A stretch of 64,000 bases of DNA from an uncultured Lachnospiraceae bacterium (GTDB lineage: Bacteria; Bacillota; Clostridia; Lachnospirales; Lachnospiraceae), in the NCBI GenBank assembly GCA_949948715.1, contig CATLGW010000004.1, positions 41,430-105,429 on the forward strand, written 5' to 3'. The notes beneath the pieces were generated by a model. The model saw only the letters and a program-made list of their open reading frames with translations. It did not search any database and was not told the DNA's origin. The translations under genes and the position numbers were made by a program. This document shows positions 37,550-46,756 of the stretch, in pieces. How positions within the stretch are numbered: position 1 is the stretch's first letter; the number at the start of each line of letters is the position of its first letter.

Positions 37550-37578
37550 TTGACAGGATACCCAAATATTGCTATATT
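37550..37578 (+). promoter_or_regulatory. Promoter of the sugar ABC operon
   Basis: TTGACA (37550-37555) and TATATT (37573-37578) with a 17-base spacer, about 60 bases before the binding-protein gene. A second TTGACA starts at 37542. The AT-rich stretch 37443-37550 holds no gene. Confidence 0.7.
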
Positions 37579-37636
37579 AGAGACATAGCAGATGCCGGGA
37601 GATATGAGGGCATCAAAGAAAAGGAGGATGGTAGAA

Positions 37637-38932
37637 ATGAAAAAGCTTGTGGCATTACTGATGTCGGCGGCGATGATGTTTTCGCTGTCTGCCTGCGGTG
37701 ATTCCGGCAATCCCGGGGGGGCGGGTTCCTCCGGCGGTAAGCAGGATGTGGCTCTCAGAATGTGGGGGGCGGAGGAGGATCAGACCATGCTGCAGGGCAT
37801 GATCGACACCTTCGTAGCTAAGTACGCGGAGTACGCCAATATCACGGTGGAGCTGGGCGTGGAGTCCGAGGCGGATGCCAAGGATGATGTTCTCACGGAT
37901 ATTCAGGCGGCGGCCGATGTGTATGCCTTTGCCTCCGACCAGTTGAACGATTTGGTGAACGCCGGCGCCCTTCAGGCCCTGGACGGCAATATGGATCAGG
38001 TGCTTCAGACCTATGCGGGCAAAAGCGTGGCGGATGTAAAGAGCGCAAATGTGGAGGGATCCGTGGATGCGGCCACCAAGGACGGTACGCTCTACGCGTT
38101 TCCCATGAGCGCCGACAACGGCTATTTCATGCTGTATGACTCCAGCGTGATTTCGGAGACGGACGTGCAGTCCTGGGATACGCTTCTGGCGGCTGCGGGA
38201 GCGGCAGGAAAGAAAGTGGGATTTGTCTATGCCTCCGGCTGGTATAATGCTTCCTTCTTCTATGGGGCGGGCTTTACCACTGCCCTGCAGGAGGACGGAG
38301 GCACGACCCTGGACTGGAACGGCACCTCCCCGGACGGATTTACCGGCGTGCAGGTGACCCAGGCCATGCTGGACATTGCCGCAAACAGCGCCTTTCTTCC
38401 CGTGGCAGACGGCGACACGGCCAATCAGATTGCCTCCGGCAATGTATGCGCTATCGTGTCCGGTACCTGGGACGCAACGGCGGCGCAGAATGCCTGGGGA
38501 GACGCTTACAGGGCGACCAAGCTTCCCACCTTTACCGTGGACGGCAAGCAGGTGCAGCAGGGCTCCGTGGCCGGATTTAAGCTGGTGGCGGTGAACGCGC
38601 AGTCCAAGAATGCGGGCTGGGCGACTCTTTTGGCCGACTGGATCACCAACGAGGAGAACCAGAAGATCCGTTTCGAGCAGAGGGAGATCGGGCCCTCCAA
38701 CACAGCGGCGGCATCCTCCGACGCAGTGAGCAATAACATTGCCATTGCGGCTCTGGCGGAACAGTCCGCCTACGGCATAGTGCAGGTGGTGGGCGGCAGT
38801 TACTGGGATCCCGCCGCTACCTTCGGGGAGATGATTGCCCAGGGCCAGCTTTCCAGGGATGACGAGGCGGCGATTCAGACTGCCCTTGACACTCTGGTGG
38901 TAGGCACGGCGGCAGCTCCGGCGGCAGAATAG
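37637..38932 (+). CDS. Sugar ABC transporter substrate-binding lipoprotein (MalE type)
   Basis: A 431-residue extracellular binding protein. AAGGAGG lies 9 bases before ATG 37637. The lipoprotein signal ends LSAC with Cys20, so it is anchored outside by diacylglycerol. The fold matches family 1 sugar-binding proteins (ADVYAFASDQLNDLVNAGAL and AFPMSADNGYFMLYD), as in maltose/maltodextrin binders. It is followed by two permease genes. No ATPase lies in the operon, so a shared MsmX-type ATPase is likely. Confidence 0.9.
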   Translation: MKKLVALLMSAAMMFSLSACGDSGNPGGAGSSGGKQDVALRMWGAEEDQTMLQGMIDTFVAKYAEYANITVELGVESEADAKDDVLTDIQAAADVYAFASDQLNDLVNAGALQALDGNMDQVLQTYAGKSVADVKSANVEGSVDAATKDGTLYAFPMSADNGYFMLYDSSVISETDVQSWDTLLAAAGAAGKKVGFVYASGWYNASFFYGAGFTTALQEDGGTTLDWNGTSPDGFTGVQVTQAMLDIAANSAFLPVADGDTANQIASGNVCAIVSGTWDATAAQNAWGDAYRATKLPTFTVDGKQVQQGSVAGFKLVAVNAQSKNAGWATLLADWITNEENQKIRFEQREIGPSNTAAASSDAVSNNIAIAALAEQSAYGIVQVVGGSYWDPAATFGEMIAQGQLSRDDEAAIQTALDTLVVGTAAAPAAE

Positions 38933-38959
38933 GGAATAACCCGCTGTCTGCGGGAATAG

Positions 38960-39006
38960 AGGCGTCCTGAAGCTATGAGAGGAGAACGTAGTGGAGGGAC
39001 GCCTTT
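38960..39006 (+). terminator. Attenuating hairpin between binding protein and permease genes
   Basis: AGGCGTCC (38960-38967) pairs with GGACGCCT (38997-39004), with an inner CTATG/CGTAG stem, then TTTCT. Such hairpins can lower permease expression relative to the binding protein. Confidence 0.55.
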
Positions 39007-39037
39007 CTAATCTTATGTGGGAAGGAGTGGGTGGAAA

Positions 39038-40483
39038 ATGAATAAGGTCAAGGCGGGGCTGCAGACCTTTTTTGCCGCTGTGGGCGGTTTTTTCAGGGAA
39101 TTTGGCCGCAGCGTGGCAAAGGGAGACCTGTTCGTGAAATTGTCTCTGGTTTGGATGGGGGCGGGCTATATCCGCAGAAAGCAGATTGCGAAGGGCATTT
39201 TGATGACGCTTTTTGAGGCGGCGGTCATCCTCTATTCCGTGCTGTTTGCGGGGAAGTATGTGGCGAAGTTTGCTACCCTGGGAACGGTGAAGCAGGAGGT
39301 GGTTTTCAATATCGCCACCATGCAGAACGAGTTTAACGACTTTGACAATTCCTTTATAATTCTTTTGTTTTCCGTGATAAGTTTTCTGGTGTGGGCGGTT
39401 TTTCTGGTGGTCTGGCTCTACAATATGGTGGCGTGCTACAGGCTCCAGAGGAGGGCGGAGGCAGGGGAGCATATCAATACCTTCAGGGAGGATTTGAAAT
39501 CCTTCGTGAATGAGAAGTTCCATATCACTCTGCTGGCTCTGCCTGTGGCAGGCGTGGTGCTGTTTACGGCGGTGCCGCTGTTTATCCTGATCGCGGTGGC
39601 CTTTACCAGCTACGACCAGCAGCATATGCCTCCCGCGGCTCTTTTTGGCTGGGTGGGGCTGAAGAACTTTAAGGATTTGTTCAGCGACGGCGGCCTGACG
39701 GTGACCTTCGGCTACGCCTTTCGCAAAATTTTGGTGTGGACGCTGGTATGGTCGGTGTTTGCCACCCTCACCACCTATCTGGGGGGCATTCTGCTGTCCA
39801 TGCTGGTCAACAGCAAGTACACCAGGCTGCCCAAAATGTGGAGGTCTCTGTTCGTTCTCACTATTGCGGTGCCTCAGTTCGTGTCCTTGCTGCTGGTGCG
39901 GAACTTTTTTGCCAACAACGGTATCGTGAACACCATCTGTCAGGGGATAGGACTGACGGGATGGCTCAGAGAGATCGGGCTGTTAAGCACCAGTTATATT
40001 CCTTTTTTGTCTGCCCCCGGCTGGGCCCATGTGATGATTATCCTCATCAATATCTGGATCGGCGTGCCCTATCAGATGATGATTGCCACGGGAGTGCTGA
40101 TGAACATCCCCGTGGACCAGTTGGAGAGCGCCAGGATCGACGGGGCCACCCCCAGACAGAGCTTCATTCACATCACCATGCCCTATATGCTCTTTGTGAC
40201 GGGTCCCGCCCTGGTGACGGATTTTGTGAGAAATATTAATAACTTTAATGTGATCTATCTGCTGACCCAGGATGTGTACACCACCACGGATCAGCTCATG
40301 GCCAACTCCCAGGCCAAGGAGACGGATCTTTTGATCACCTGGCTGTTCAATCTGACACAAAACTATTATAACTATAAGATGGCTTCCGCCATCGGTATTG
40401 TGGTGTTCGTCATCTGTGCGGTGTTTACCTTGGTGGCCTTTAACCGCTTCTTACGGGGTGACAGAGAGGAGGCGTACAGATAA
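39038..40483 (+). CDS. Sugar ABC transporter permease (MalF type)
   Basis: A 481-residue membrane protein. ATG 39038 has GAAGGAG 10 bases upstream; a GTG at 39017 is in frame. An N-terminal region of about 150 residues with two to three helices precedes the six-helix permease core, as in Gram-positive MalF/MdxF. The ATPase-docking loop is ESARIDGATPRQSFIHITMP. It overlaps the next gene by one base (TAATG). Confidence 0.9.
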   Translation: MNKVKAGLQTFFAAVGGFFREFGRSVAKGDLFVKLSLVWMGAGYIRRKQIAKGILMTLFEAAVILYSVLFAGKYVAKFATLGTVKQEVVFNIATMQNEFNDFDNSFIILLFSVISFLVWAVFLVVWLYNMVACYRLQRRAEAGEHINTFREDLKSFVNEKFHITLLALPVAGVVLFTAVPLFILIAVAFTSYDQQHMPPAALFGWVGLKNFKDLFSDGGLTVTFGYAFRKILVWTLVWSVFATLTTYLGGILLSMLVNSKYTRLPKMWRSLFVLTIAVPQFVSLLLVRNFFANNGIVNTICQGIGLTGWLREIGLLSTSYIPFLSAPGWAHVMIILINIWIGVPYQMMIATGVLMNIPVDQLESARIDGATPRQSFIHITMPYMLFVTGPALVTDFVRNINNFNVIYLLTQDVYTTTDQLMANSQAKETDLLITWLFNLTQNYYNYKMASAIGIVVFVICAVFTLVAFNRFLRGDREEAYR

Positions 40484-41325
40484 TGAAGAAATTTCTCAGA
40501 ATTCTCAGAAACAATCTGGTTCTGGCGGTGCTGGCTTTTATCTGGCTGATTCCCATTGTGTGGCTGCTTGCCACCTCCTTCAGCGCGTACACCGGCATGA
40601 ACACCAGTACCTTTTTCCCCGAAAAGTGGAGTCTCCAGGGATACAGAAATCTGCTGTTTTCCGCGGACAGTGTGGCGCAGTTCCCCAACTGGTTTAAGAA
40701 CACCTTTATTATCGCGTGTTTCACCTGTCTGATTTCCACCGCCTTTGTGCTGATGGTGGCCTACGCCACCTCCTGTATGCGGTTTAAAATGCGCAAGCCG
40801 CTGATGAATATGGCTGTGATTGTCAATCTGTTTCCGGGCGTGCTGTCCATGATCGCTATTTACTTTATCCTGAAGACCTTCAATCTCACCAACACTCATA
40901 TAGGTCTGATACTGGTGTATTCTGCGGGCGCAGGCTTAGGGTATCTGATCGCCAAGGGATTTTTTGACACCATTCCCGTCTCTCTGAGGGAAGCGGCCCA
41001 TCTGGACGGAGCCAGTGAGGCTACGATCTTCTGGAGGGTGGTTCTCCCCATGAGCCGTCCCATTATCGTGTACACGGTAATCAGCTCCTTTCTGGTGCCC
41101 TGGATGGATTTCGTCTATGCCAAGATGATTTTGAATTCCGGCATTTCCTCCCAGTGGACGGTTGCCATCGGACTGTACAATATGCTGGAAAAGAGCCTGA
41201 TCAACAGCTATTTTACCCAGTTCTGCGCAGGCGGCGTTCTGGTGTCCATCCCTATCTCCGCTTTGTTTGTAATTATGCAGAAATTCTACGTGGAGGGTGT
41301 GACCGGAGGCGCTGTGAAGGGCTGA
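40483..41325 (+). CDS. Sugar ABC transporter permease (MalG type)
   Basis: A 280-residue permease with six helices and the docking loop LREAAHLDGASEATIFWRVV. It starts in the TAATG overlap with the MalF-type gene. With its two neighbours it forms an oligosaccharide importer; maltodextrin or a similar glucan is likely, but this is by family only. Confidence 0.92.
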   Translation: MKKFLRILRNNLVLAVLAFIWLIPIVWLLATSFSAYTGMNTSTFFPEKWSLQGYRNLLFSADSVAQFPNWFKNTFIIACFTCLISTAFVLMVAYATSCMRFKMRKPLMNMAVIVNLFPGVLSMIAIYFILKTFNLTNTHIGLILVYSAGAGLGYLIAKGFFDTIPVSLREAAHLDGASEATIFWRVVLPMSRPIIVYTVISSFLVPWMDFVYAKMILNSGISSQWTVAIGLYNMLEKSLINSYFTQFCAGGVLVSIPISALFVIMQKFYVEGVTGGAVKG

Positions 41326-41343
41326 CGGAGGATGAGAGGAAAA

Positions 41344-42342
41344 ATGGAAAAACAAAAAGTGCTGAAGAATATTGCCGGGGCAGGAATATTAATAACATGT
41401 GTTACGGGATGTGGAGTTTTCCCCGCCGACGGGAAGTCGGCGTTCGACGGAAACTCGGCGTTGGACGACAAACCGGTGTCCGGCGGGGGAGAAACCCCTG
41501 TGGTACATGAGGAGGAGATTGTGGTTCCGGGACTGAAGGAGGAGTTTGAGATTCTCTTTATGGCCGACACGCACATATCTCTGTGCGATGAGCGGGACGA
41601 GGGACTGCTGGACAAGGCCCGGGCCCGCTATGAAGGGTTTCGCGGTCCCTCCCAAAAAGGGGCGGAGGAAACCTTTCGGGGGCTTATGGAATATGCGGCG
41701 CTGGAGGAGCCGGATCTTCTTGTGCTCGGCGGGGATATCCTGGATTCGGCCATGTGGGCTTCCCTGGATTTTTTGAAGGAAAGGCTGGACGAGCTGGGGC
41801 TGCCCTGGGTGTATGCCATGGGAAATCATGATTTTGAGTACGGTGAGGAATATTTTTCGGAGAAAGCGTATACGGACTATCTGCCCAGATTCGGCAGTGT
41901 CAGCGATACGACGGACGGTTACCAGCTATGGGAACATGAGGATTTCACGATTCTCGCGGTGGATGACAAAAGCAACAAAGTAAGCGGGAAAGCGGCCGAT
42001 GCCCTGGAAGCTCTCTGTGAGAAAAACAAGCCTGTGATTCTGGTGATGCACGTACCCGTAGAGCCCCTGGAGGACGACGTCTTGCTGGAGGAATCCAAGG
42101 AAGTGTGGGGAACGAACCAGGACGGCAATTCCAAGGTGCTGTTGGGGCCGCGGTCCTGCGTTCCCGACGGAGACACCCGGAGATTTCTGGACCTGGCCCT
42201 TTCCGAGGAGAGTCCGGTGGTTCTGGTGCTGGCCGGACATATTCATTTTTATCACAGGGATATTTTGACCGGAGACCTGGTCCAGATAGTGACAGGGGCC
42301 GGATATGAGAACGAGCTTGTGAAGGTGGTGCTGAAGCCCTGA
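41344..42342 (+). CDS. Calcineurin-like metallophosphoesterase, predicted lipoprotein
   Basis: A 332-residue protein. ATG 41344 is preferred because ATG 41332 overlaps the GGAGG run too closely. A lipoprotein signal ends VTGC at Cys23. The five metal-binding blocks are present: ADTH, GGDILDS, GNHDFEYG, VMHVP and GHIH. It should hydrolyse a phosphoester outside the membrane with two metal ions. It begins 18 bases after the MalG-type gene and is probably in the operon, hinting at processing of a phosphorylated or nucleotide-linked compound; this is inference. Confidence 0.85.
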   Translation: MEKQKVLKNIAGAGILITCVTGCGVFPADGKSAFDGNSALDDKPVSGGGETPVVHEEEIVVPGLKEEFEILFMADTHISLCDERDEGLLDKARARYEGFRGPSQKGAEETFRGLMEYAALEEPDLLVLGGDILDSAMWASLDFLKERLDELGLPWVYAMGNHDFEYGEEYFSEKAYTDYLPRFGSVSDTTDGYQLWEHEDFTILAVDDKSNKVSGKAADALEALCEKNKPVILVMHVPVEPLEDDVLLEESKEVWGTNQDGNSKVLLGPRSCVPDGDTRRFLDLALSEESPVVLVLAGHIHFYHRDILTGDLVQIVTGAGYENELVKVVLKP

Positions 42343-42344
42343 TT

Positions 42345-42632
42345 TTACAGGTAATTGTTGGGCGATTTCTTCATGAGAAACTTCACGGAGAAACCGGATT
42401 CGTCGCAGATGGCGCGCACCACATTCTCCGCCTCCTCCCTGGCGTTGTCATTGACGCAGATAATGCAGACGTTTTTCCTGCGGCTGAAAAAGGAGGCTTT
42501 GGCCCATCGGATATAGTATGAGATCCTGCTTTTCAAAAGGGCCTTTTCAATGAGGTTTTTGCAGTCCGGGTCGGCCACCTCACACAGCTCAATTTCGTTG
42601 TTTACTTGCACATTCGTATACAATGGTTGCAT
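42345..42632 (-). CDS. Small conserved-looking protein of unknown function, 95 residues
   Basis: GAGAGGTGAT precedes the start on the minus strand. The chain has an alternating pattern (NNEIELCEVADPDCKNLIEKALLKSRISYYI, shown here as a whole only in outline: acidic strand, helix, strand, then CIICVNDNAREEAENVVRAI) that recalls DUF2007-type signalling proteins, but this is weak. Its 3' end meets the phosphoesterase gene tail to tail, 2 bases apart. Confidence 0.65.
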   Translation of the reverse strand: MQPLYTNVQVNNEIELCEVADPDCKNLIEKALLKSRISYYIRWAKASFFSRRKNVCIICVNDNAREEAENVVRAICDESGFSVKFLMKKSPNNYL

Positions 42633-42651
42633 GATATCACCTCTCCCGTGT

Positions 42652-42681
42652 ATTATAGCATAATCTGAGGGAAAAGTGCAA
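42652..42681 (-). promoter_or_regulatory. Promoter of the 95-residue gene
   Basis: On the minus strand, TTGCAC (complement of 42676-42681) and TATAAT (complement of 42652-42657) with an 18-base spacer. It is back to back with the promoter at 42690. Confidence 0.6.
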
Positions 42682-42689
42682 CGAAATAC

Positions 42690-42718
42690 TTGCGGTTGGC
42701 GGAAGAAATATATATACT
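42690..42718 (+). promoter_or_regulatory. Promoter of the 92-residue gene
   Basis: TTGCGG (42690-42695) and TATACT (42713-42718) with a 17-base spacer, 34 bases before the start at 42753. Confidence 0.6.
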
Positions 42719-42752
42719 AGAGGGTAGGAGAAACAGAAAGGAGTGCAGGCGG

Positions 42753-43031
42753 ATGGATTTTATTGAAAAAGTGGGCGATACCATTACGGTTGTGGGGAGA
42801 GAGGCCGCGGAGAAGGCCAAGGAATTTGTGGATGTCGCAAGCCTTAAGAACCAGATTAATACCTGTGAAGATATTGTCAGGAAGAACTACATGGAGATCG
42901 GAAAGATTTATTATGAGCAGTACGGCGATGTGCCCGAGGAGCCCTTTGAGAAGCAGTGCAGGGCCATCACCAACGCCAAGCGCGGCGTGGCGGACCTGCA
43001 GGAGAAGATCAACCAGCGCAAGGGTCAGTGA
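42753..43031 (+). CDS. Small helical protein of unknown function, 92 residues
   Basis: AAAGGAG lies 9 bases before ATG 42753. The sequence is mostly helical and charged (MDFIEKVGDTI, AAEKAKEFVDVA, CEDIVRKNYMEIGKIYYEQY). Similar short proteins are common in Lachnospiraceae near zinc-ribbon proteins, but no function is known. It has its own promoter and a strong terminator, so it is a single-gene unit. Confidence 0.75.
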   Translation: MDFIEKVGDTITVVGREAAEKAKEFVDVASLKNQINTCEDIVRKNYMEIGKIYYEQYGDVPEEPFEKQCRAITNAKRGVADLQEKINQRKGQ

Positions 43032-43102
43032 GCGTTTATGACGGCCTGACATATATGTGAAGAAGGCATATGTGAGCTTGAAAAGGAGTCGTACTGATTC
43101 GG

Positions 43103-43140
43103 AAAACCCCCGGATACTATAAGTATCCGGGGGTTTTCCT
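43103..43140. terminator. Bidirectional terminator
   Basis: A perfect 16-bp stem (AAAACCCCCGGATACT with its complement) and a 3-base loop has T-runs on both sides. It ends the 92-residue gene on the plus strand and the penicillin-binding protein gene on the minus strand. Confidence 0.9.
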
Positions 43141-43146
43141 GTTTCC

Positions 43147-45846
43147 TTATTCCTCTTCTTCCTCGTCGTCCTCGGCGGGGATATTACCGCCGTTAAGATC
43201 CCACATCTGCTGATTTATGATGGCCTCATAATCAGGGTTTGCGAAGAATGCCGCATCGTGCTGACAGTGGCTGCGGGTGTTCGGCTCTACGGGAACTTGG
43301 GATCCGTCGGGAGCCGTCATGATCACCGTGGAGCCCTTGACCAGTTCCGGCTCCTCCGCCAGGGGGTAGGTTCCGGTGCCCTGGTAAGCGAAGGGGCAGT
43401 CGGGGCCGGCGGCGGGCAGATTGTCATAGGCACAGATGCTGCCGCTGTAATGGATATCGCAGTTCTCCGTGGGCTCGGTGCCCTTGGCAAAGAATTCGTT
43501 GCGGGTGTGGCCGTCGCACAGTCCGGGGGTGGGAAGCTTTCCGGATTGCGTGCATATCTCCATCTGTACGATGCCGCTTGGCATGGCGAACTGCTGAACG
43601 GGCAGATTTTCGTGTACGCGTCCCATGATGGACCTCCACAGGAGCTTGGAGCAGACGGTCTCATCGTTGCCCGACTTGGCCGTGGTCATTTCGATATTAT
43701 TGTCATAGCCCGTCCAGACGGTGGCGGTATAGTAGGGGGTGTAACCCACGAACCAGGAATCGCGGTAGTCGCTGGAGGTTCCGGTCTTGCCGGCCTGAGC
43801 CATATCGGTTTTGAATCTGGCCCTGGCGCCGGTTCCTATGGTGACCACATCCACCATGGCATCTGTAAGAAGGTATGCGGTGGTGTCCTTGATTACCTGG
43901 CGGGTGGTGGGCGTCGTGTTGTCCAAAATCACGTCTCCGTCGGAATTCGTCACCCGAATATAGAGCTTGGGCTCCGCATAAACTCCGTTGTTGGCAATGG
44001 TGGCGTAGGCGGCGTTCAGCTCGTAGGGAGATACGCCATAGGTCAGCCCTCCCAGGGCGATGGTCTGGTTCACGTCGGTGTAAAATTTGTCGCCGATGGT
44101 CACGCCGTCCGTCAGGGAGGTGAAACCGAATTTCATCAGGTAGTCATAGCCTAACTGCGGGCCGATGACGGTCTGATTTTTCACCGCGATAATGTTTAAG
44201 GACTGCTCGATGGCGTAGCGGATGGAACAGATACTGTATTTGTGGCCCGAGTACCAGTTCTTCACGGGAGTGCCGTCGTCATAGTTGAAGGGCGCGTCGT
44301 TGTAGACGGTGGCCAATGTCCTGCCGTCGCTGTCCAAAGCGGGGGCGAAGGAGGAGAGCACCTTGAAGGTGGAGCCGGGGGAGCGGCGGGCGCTGGTGGC
44401 CCTGTTTAAGGTACGGCGGCCCTCCTTGGTGCCTCGGCCGCCCACCATGGCCACCACATAGCCGGTGCTCTGTTCCTCGATTACCATGGCCACCTGGGGC
44501 TGGGGAGTCATGGAGATACTCTCAATGTAATTGTCCGCGTCGTCCGTCACGTTCAGCTCCTCCAGCATGGCGGCGCGGTAGGTGAGGATTGCGTCCTCCG
44601 CGGCCTCGGGGGAGGAGAAGATGAGGTTGAAGGAGCGGTTGCCGTTTGCCTTGAACCAGCTCATCATGTTTTCCTTGCTGAAATTGTGCTTGTCCCCGGC
44701 GGAATCCGTGACGGTCAGGGCGTAGGTCAGATACCACTTGACGGTGGGATTGTAGTTGTCGGGGTTCACAAATTCCTCGTCCGCAATTTTCTGGATGGTG
44801 GGATCCAGGGTGGATTCGATGCGCAGGCCCCCGGAGGTCAGCATCATCTCCGCCAGAGTGTCGTTGTACCCGGCGGCCACCAGATCCTTTTTCACCTGCT
44901 CGTACACCGCGTCCGAGAAATAGGAGCCCGTGGTGCTGGTGCCGGTCTGGTAGTCGGTGTTGTAGGTGCCGATCCTCTCGTACACATCCTCCGTATCCCG
45001 TATGGCTTCGTCGTATTCCTCTTTGGTGATGAAGTTTAACTCCAGCATATTGTCCAGGCAGTTCTGTCTGCGCTTTCTGTTGTGCTCCGGATAGCGCAGG
45101 GGATTATAATAAGAGGGATTCTGAGTGATGCAGGCGATCACCGCGCACTCGGATAAATTGAGCTCGCTGCAGGATTTGCCGAAATATCTCTGGGAGGCCG
45201 CCTCCACCCCCAGGGTGTTCTGCCCCAGATTGATGGCGTTCATATAGCGCAGGAGCACGTCGTCCTTGGAGCAGTTCTTGGTGAGCTCCAGGGCCAGATA
45301 CTGCTCCTGGATTTTACGCTTCACCATTTTGATCAGATTGTCGTTCTCCTCCGTCCAGGAGGTGAAAATGGTGTTCTTTAAGAGCTGCTGGGTGATGGTG
45401 CTGGCTCCCTGCTTTTCCTTGCCGCCGGTCTTGACGAACTGGTAGGCGGAACGCAGGATTCCCGTCATGTCAATGCCGTTGTGCTGGTAGAACCGCTCGT
45501 CCTCGATGGCCACGAAGGCCTGCCCCAAATGCTTTGGCACCTGATCTATGGTCACCTCGATGCGGTTGGAGTTGGAGCTGACATACTGGTCGATCTCGTT
45601 GCCCTCCCTGTCGTACACGATGGAAGCCTGGCCGGAGGCCACAATCTGATCCAGGCGGACGGTGGGGGTGCCGGCCAGGATGCCCCTGAATGCGCCGATG
45701 CCTGCGGCCGTACCGCAGATTCCCAAGCCTACGACAGCCAGAATCATCAGTTTAACGCAGGTGAGAACCAGCTTTCGTCCCCACTTGGCAGATTTTGCGT
45801 TTAGTGCCCGCTGCTTTGCGCGGACTCCCTTCTTTCCGTAATTCAT
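43147..45846 (-). CDS. Class A penicillin-binding protein (PBP1A type)
   Basis: An 899-residue bifunctional enzyme. A membrane helix lies near 28-50. The GT51 transglycosylase domain has AIEDERFYQHNGID and QGASTITQQLLKN; the transpeptidase has SPGSTFK (active-site Ser and Lys) and KTGTS. The tail is acidic (EDDEEEEE). It polymerises glycan strands and cross-links peptides outside the membrane. The chain is full length, longer than most because of insertions in the transpeptidase part. Confidence 0.95.
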   Translation of the reverse strand: MNYGKKGVRAKQRALNAKSAKWGRKLVLTCVKLMILAVVGLGICGTAAGIGAFRGILAGTPTVRLDQIVASGQASIVYDREGNEIDQYVSSNSNRIEVTIDQVPKHLGQAFVAIEDERFYQHNGIDMTGILRSAYQFVKTGGKEKQGASTITQQLLKNTIFTSWTEENDNLIKMVKRKIQEQYLALELTKNCSKDDVLLRYMNAINLGQNTLGVEAASQRYFGKSCSELNLSECAVIACITQNPSYYNPLRYPEHNRKRRQNCLDNMLELNFITKEEYDEAIRDTEDVYERIGTYNTDYQTGTSTTGSYFSDAVYEQVKKDLVAAGYNDTLAEMMLTSGGLRIESTLDPTIQKIADEEFVNPDNYNPTVKWYLTYALTVTDSAGDKHNFSKENMMSWFKANGNRSFNLIFSSPEAAEDAILTYRAAMLEELNVTDDADNYIESISMTPQPQVAMVIEEQSTGYVVAMVGGRGTKEGRRTLNRATSARRSPGSTFKVLSSFAPALDSDGRTLATVYNDAPFNYDDGTPVKNWYSGHKYSICSIRYAIEQSLNIIAVKNQTVIGPQLGYDYLMKFGFTSLTDGVTIGDKFYTDVNQTIALGGLTYGVSPYELNAAYATIANNGVYAEPKLYIRVTNSDGDVILDNTTPTTRQVIKDTTAYLLTDAMVDVVTIGTGARARFKTDMAQAGKTGTSSDYRDSWFVGYTPYYTATVWTGYDNNIEMTTAKSGNDETVCSKLLWRSIMGRVHENLPVQQFAMPSGIVQMEICTQSGKLPTPGLCDGHTRNEFFAKGTEPTENCDIHYSGSICAYDNLPAAGPDCPFAYQGTGTYPLAEEPELVKGSTVIMTAPDGSQVPVEPNTRSHCQHDAAFFANPDYEAIINQQMWDLNGGNIPAEDDEEEEE

Positions 45847-46097
45847 AAAGCCTCGACTTTCTGTCTCATGCTGACCTTCCCGTGAATGACGGCAGGCAAC
45901 GCCAAAGCCGCCGGGGCGTGAGACATAGGATTTCTATGGACGCTAACATTATAACAAAAAAAGTTATGTAAAGAAAGGCTTTGTTTCTTTATTTAAGAAT
46001 TGTTTCACATTTTTTCCGAGTTATGCTACAATGTTAGAAAAGTTTGGCCGGCTTTTGCCCGGCCGGAGGCTTTGGGGCAAAAGGAGGGGAGCGGGCT

Positions 46098-46739
46098 ATG
46101 GCGGGTGAGGTGGAAGAATATCGAGTGTTATTGGAGGATGGCTCCGGGGAGATCGTGGAGAAGAAATCCCGCTTTATCGCCACGGTGAGACGCTGTAGCT
46201 GTGAGCCGGAGGCTCTTGGGTTTATCGAGGAGATGAGGAAAAAGTATTGGGATGCCTCCCACAACTGCTCGGCCTTCGTGCTGGGAAGCAGGGCGGAGAT
46301 CACAAGGTGCAGCGACGACGGCGAGCCCGGAGGCACGGCGGGCAGGCCCATGCTGGAGGTGCTTCTGGGGGAGGGAATACGGGATGTGGCCGTGGTGGTG
46401 ACGCGGTATTTCGGAGGGACGCTTTTGGGGGCAGGAGGATTGGTCAGGGCTTACTCCCGGGCGGTAAAGGAGGGGCTGGCAAACTGCAGGACGGGAGTCA
46501 TGCGGTATGGCAGCAGACTGTCTCTGGGCACGGATTACAACGATATCGGAAAGATTTTGTATCTGTTGGGGCAAAGGGGGATTGCGCCTGTAAACAGCGA
46601 GTACGCGGAGGCGGTGAAGCTCGTGATTCTCGTTCCGGCAGACGCCGAGGAGGGCCTTGTGCGGGAGCTTACGGAGGCCACCGGCGGCAGGGTGCGGGCG
46701 GAGAGGGAATGTCAGTGCTATTATGTTGACGAAAAATAG
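46098..46739 (+). CDS. YigZ/IMPACT family protein
   Basis: A 213-residue protein. ATG 46098 has AAGGAGGG 9 bases upstream; the frame opens at 46044. KKSRFIATVRRC, DDGEPGGTAGRPMLEVL and VTRYFGGTLLGAGGLVRAYS are the diagnostic YigZ blocks, followed by a DUF1949 domain. The family is conserved but its role is not settled; a link to translation control is proposed. The next gene, mgtE, starts 17 bases later. Confidence 0.92.
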   Translation: MAGEVEEYRVLLEDGSGEIVEKKSRFIATVRRCSCEPEALGFIEEMRKKYWDASHNCSAFVLGSRAEITRCSDDGEPGGTAGRPMLEVLLGEGIRDVAVVVTRYFGGTLLGAGGLVRAYSRAVKEGLANCRTGVMRYGSRLSLGTDYNDIGKILYLLGQRGIAPVNSEYAEAVKLVILVPADAEEGLVRELTEATGGRVRAERECQCYYVDEK

Positions 46740-46756
46740 ATGAAGGAGGTGGGGAA

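Noticed and set aside
37655..39625. 656-codon minus-strand frame across the binding-protein and MalF-type genes
   Set aside because: It spans two real genes and their gap, and its product has no family features.
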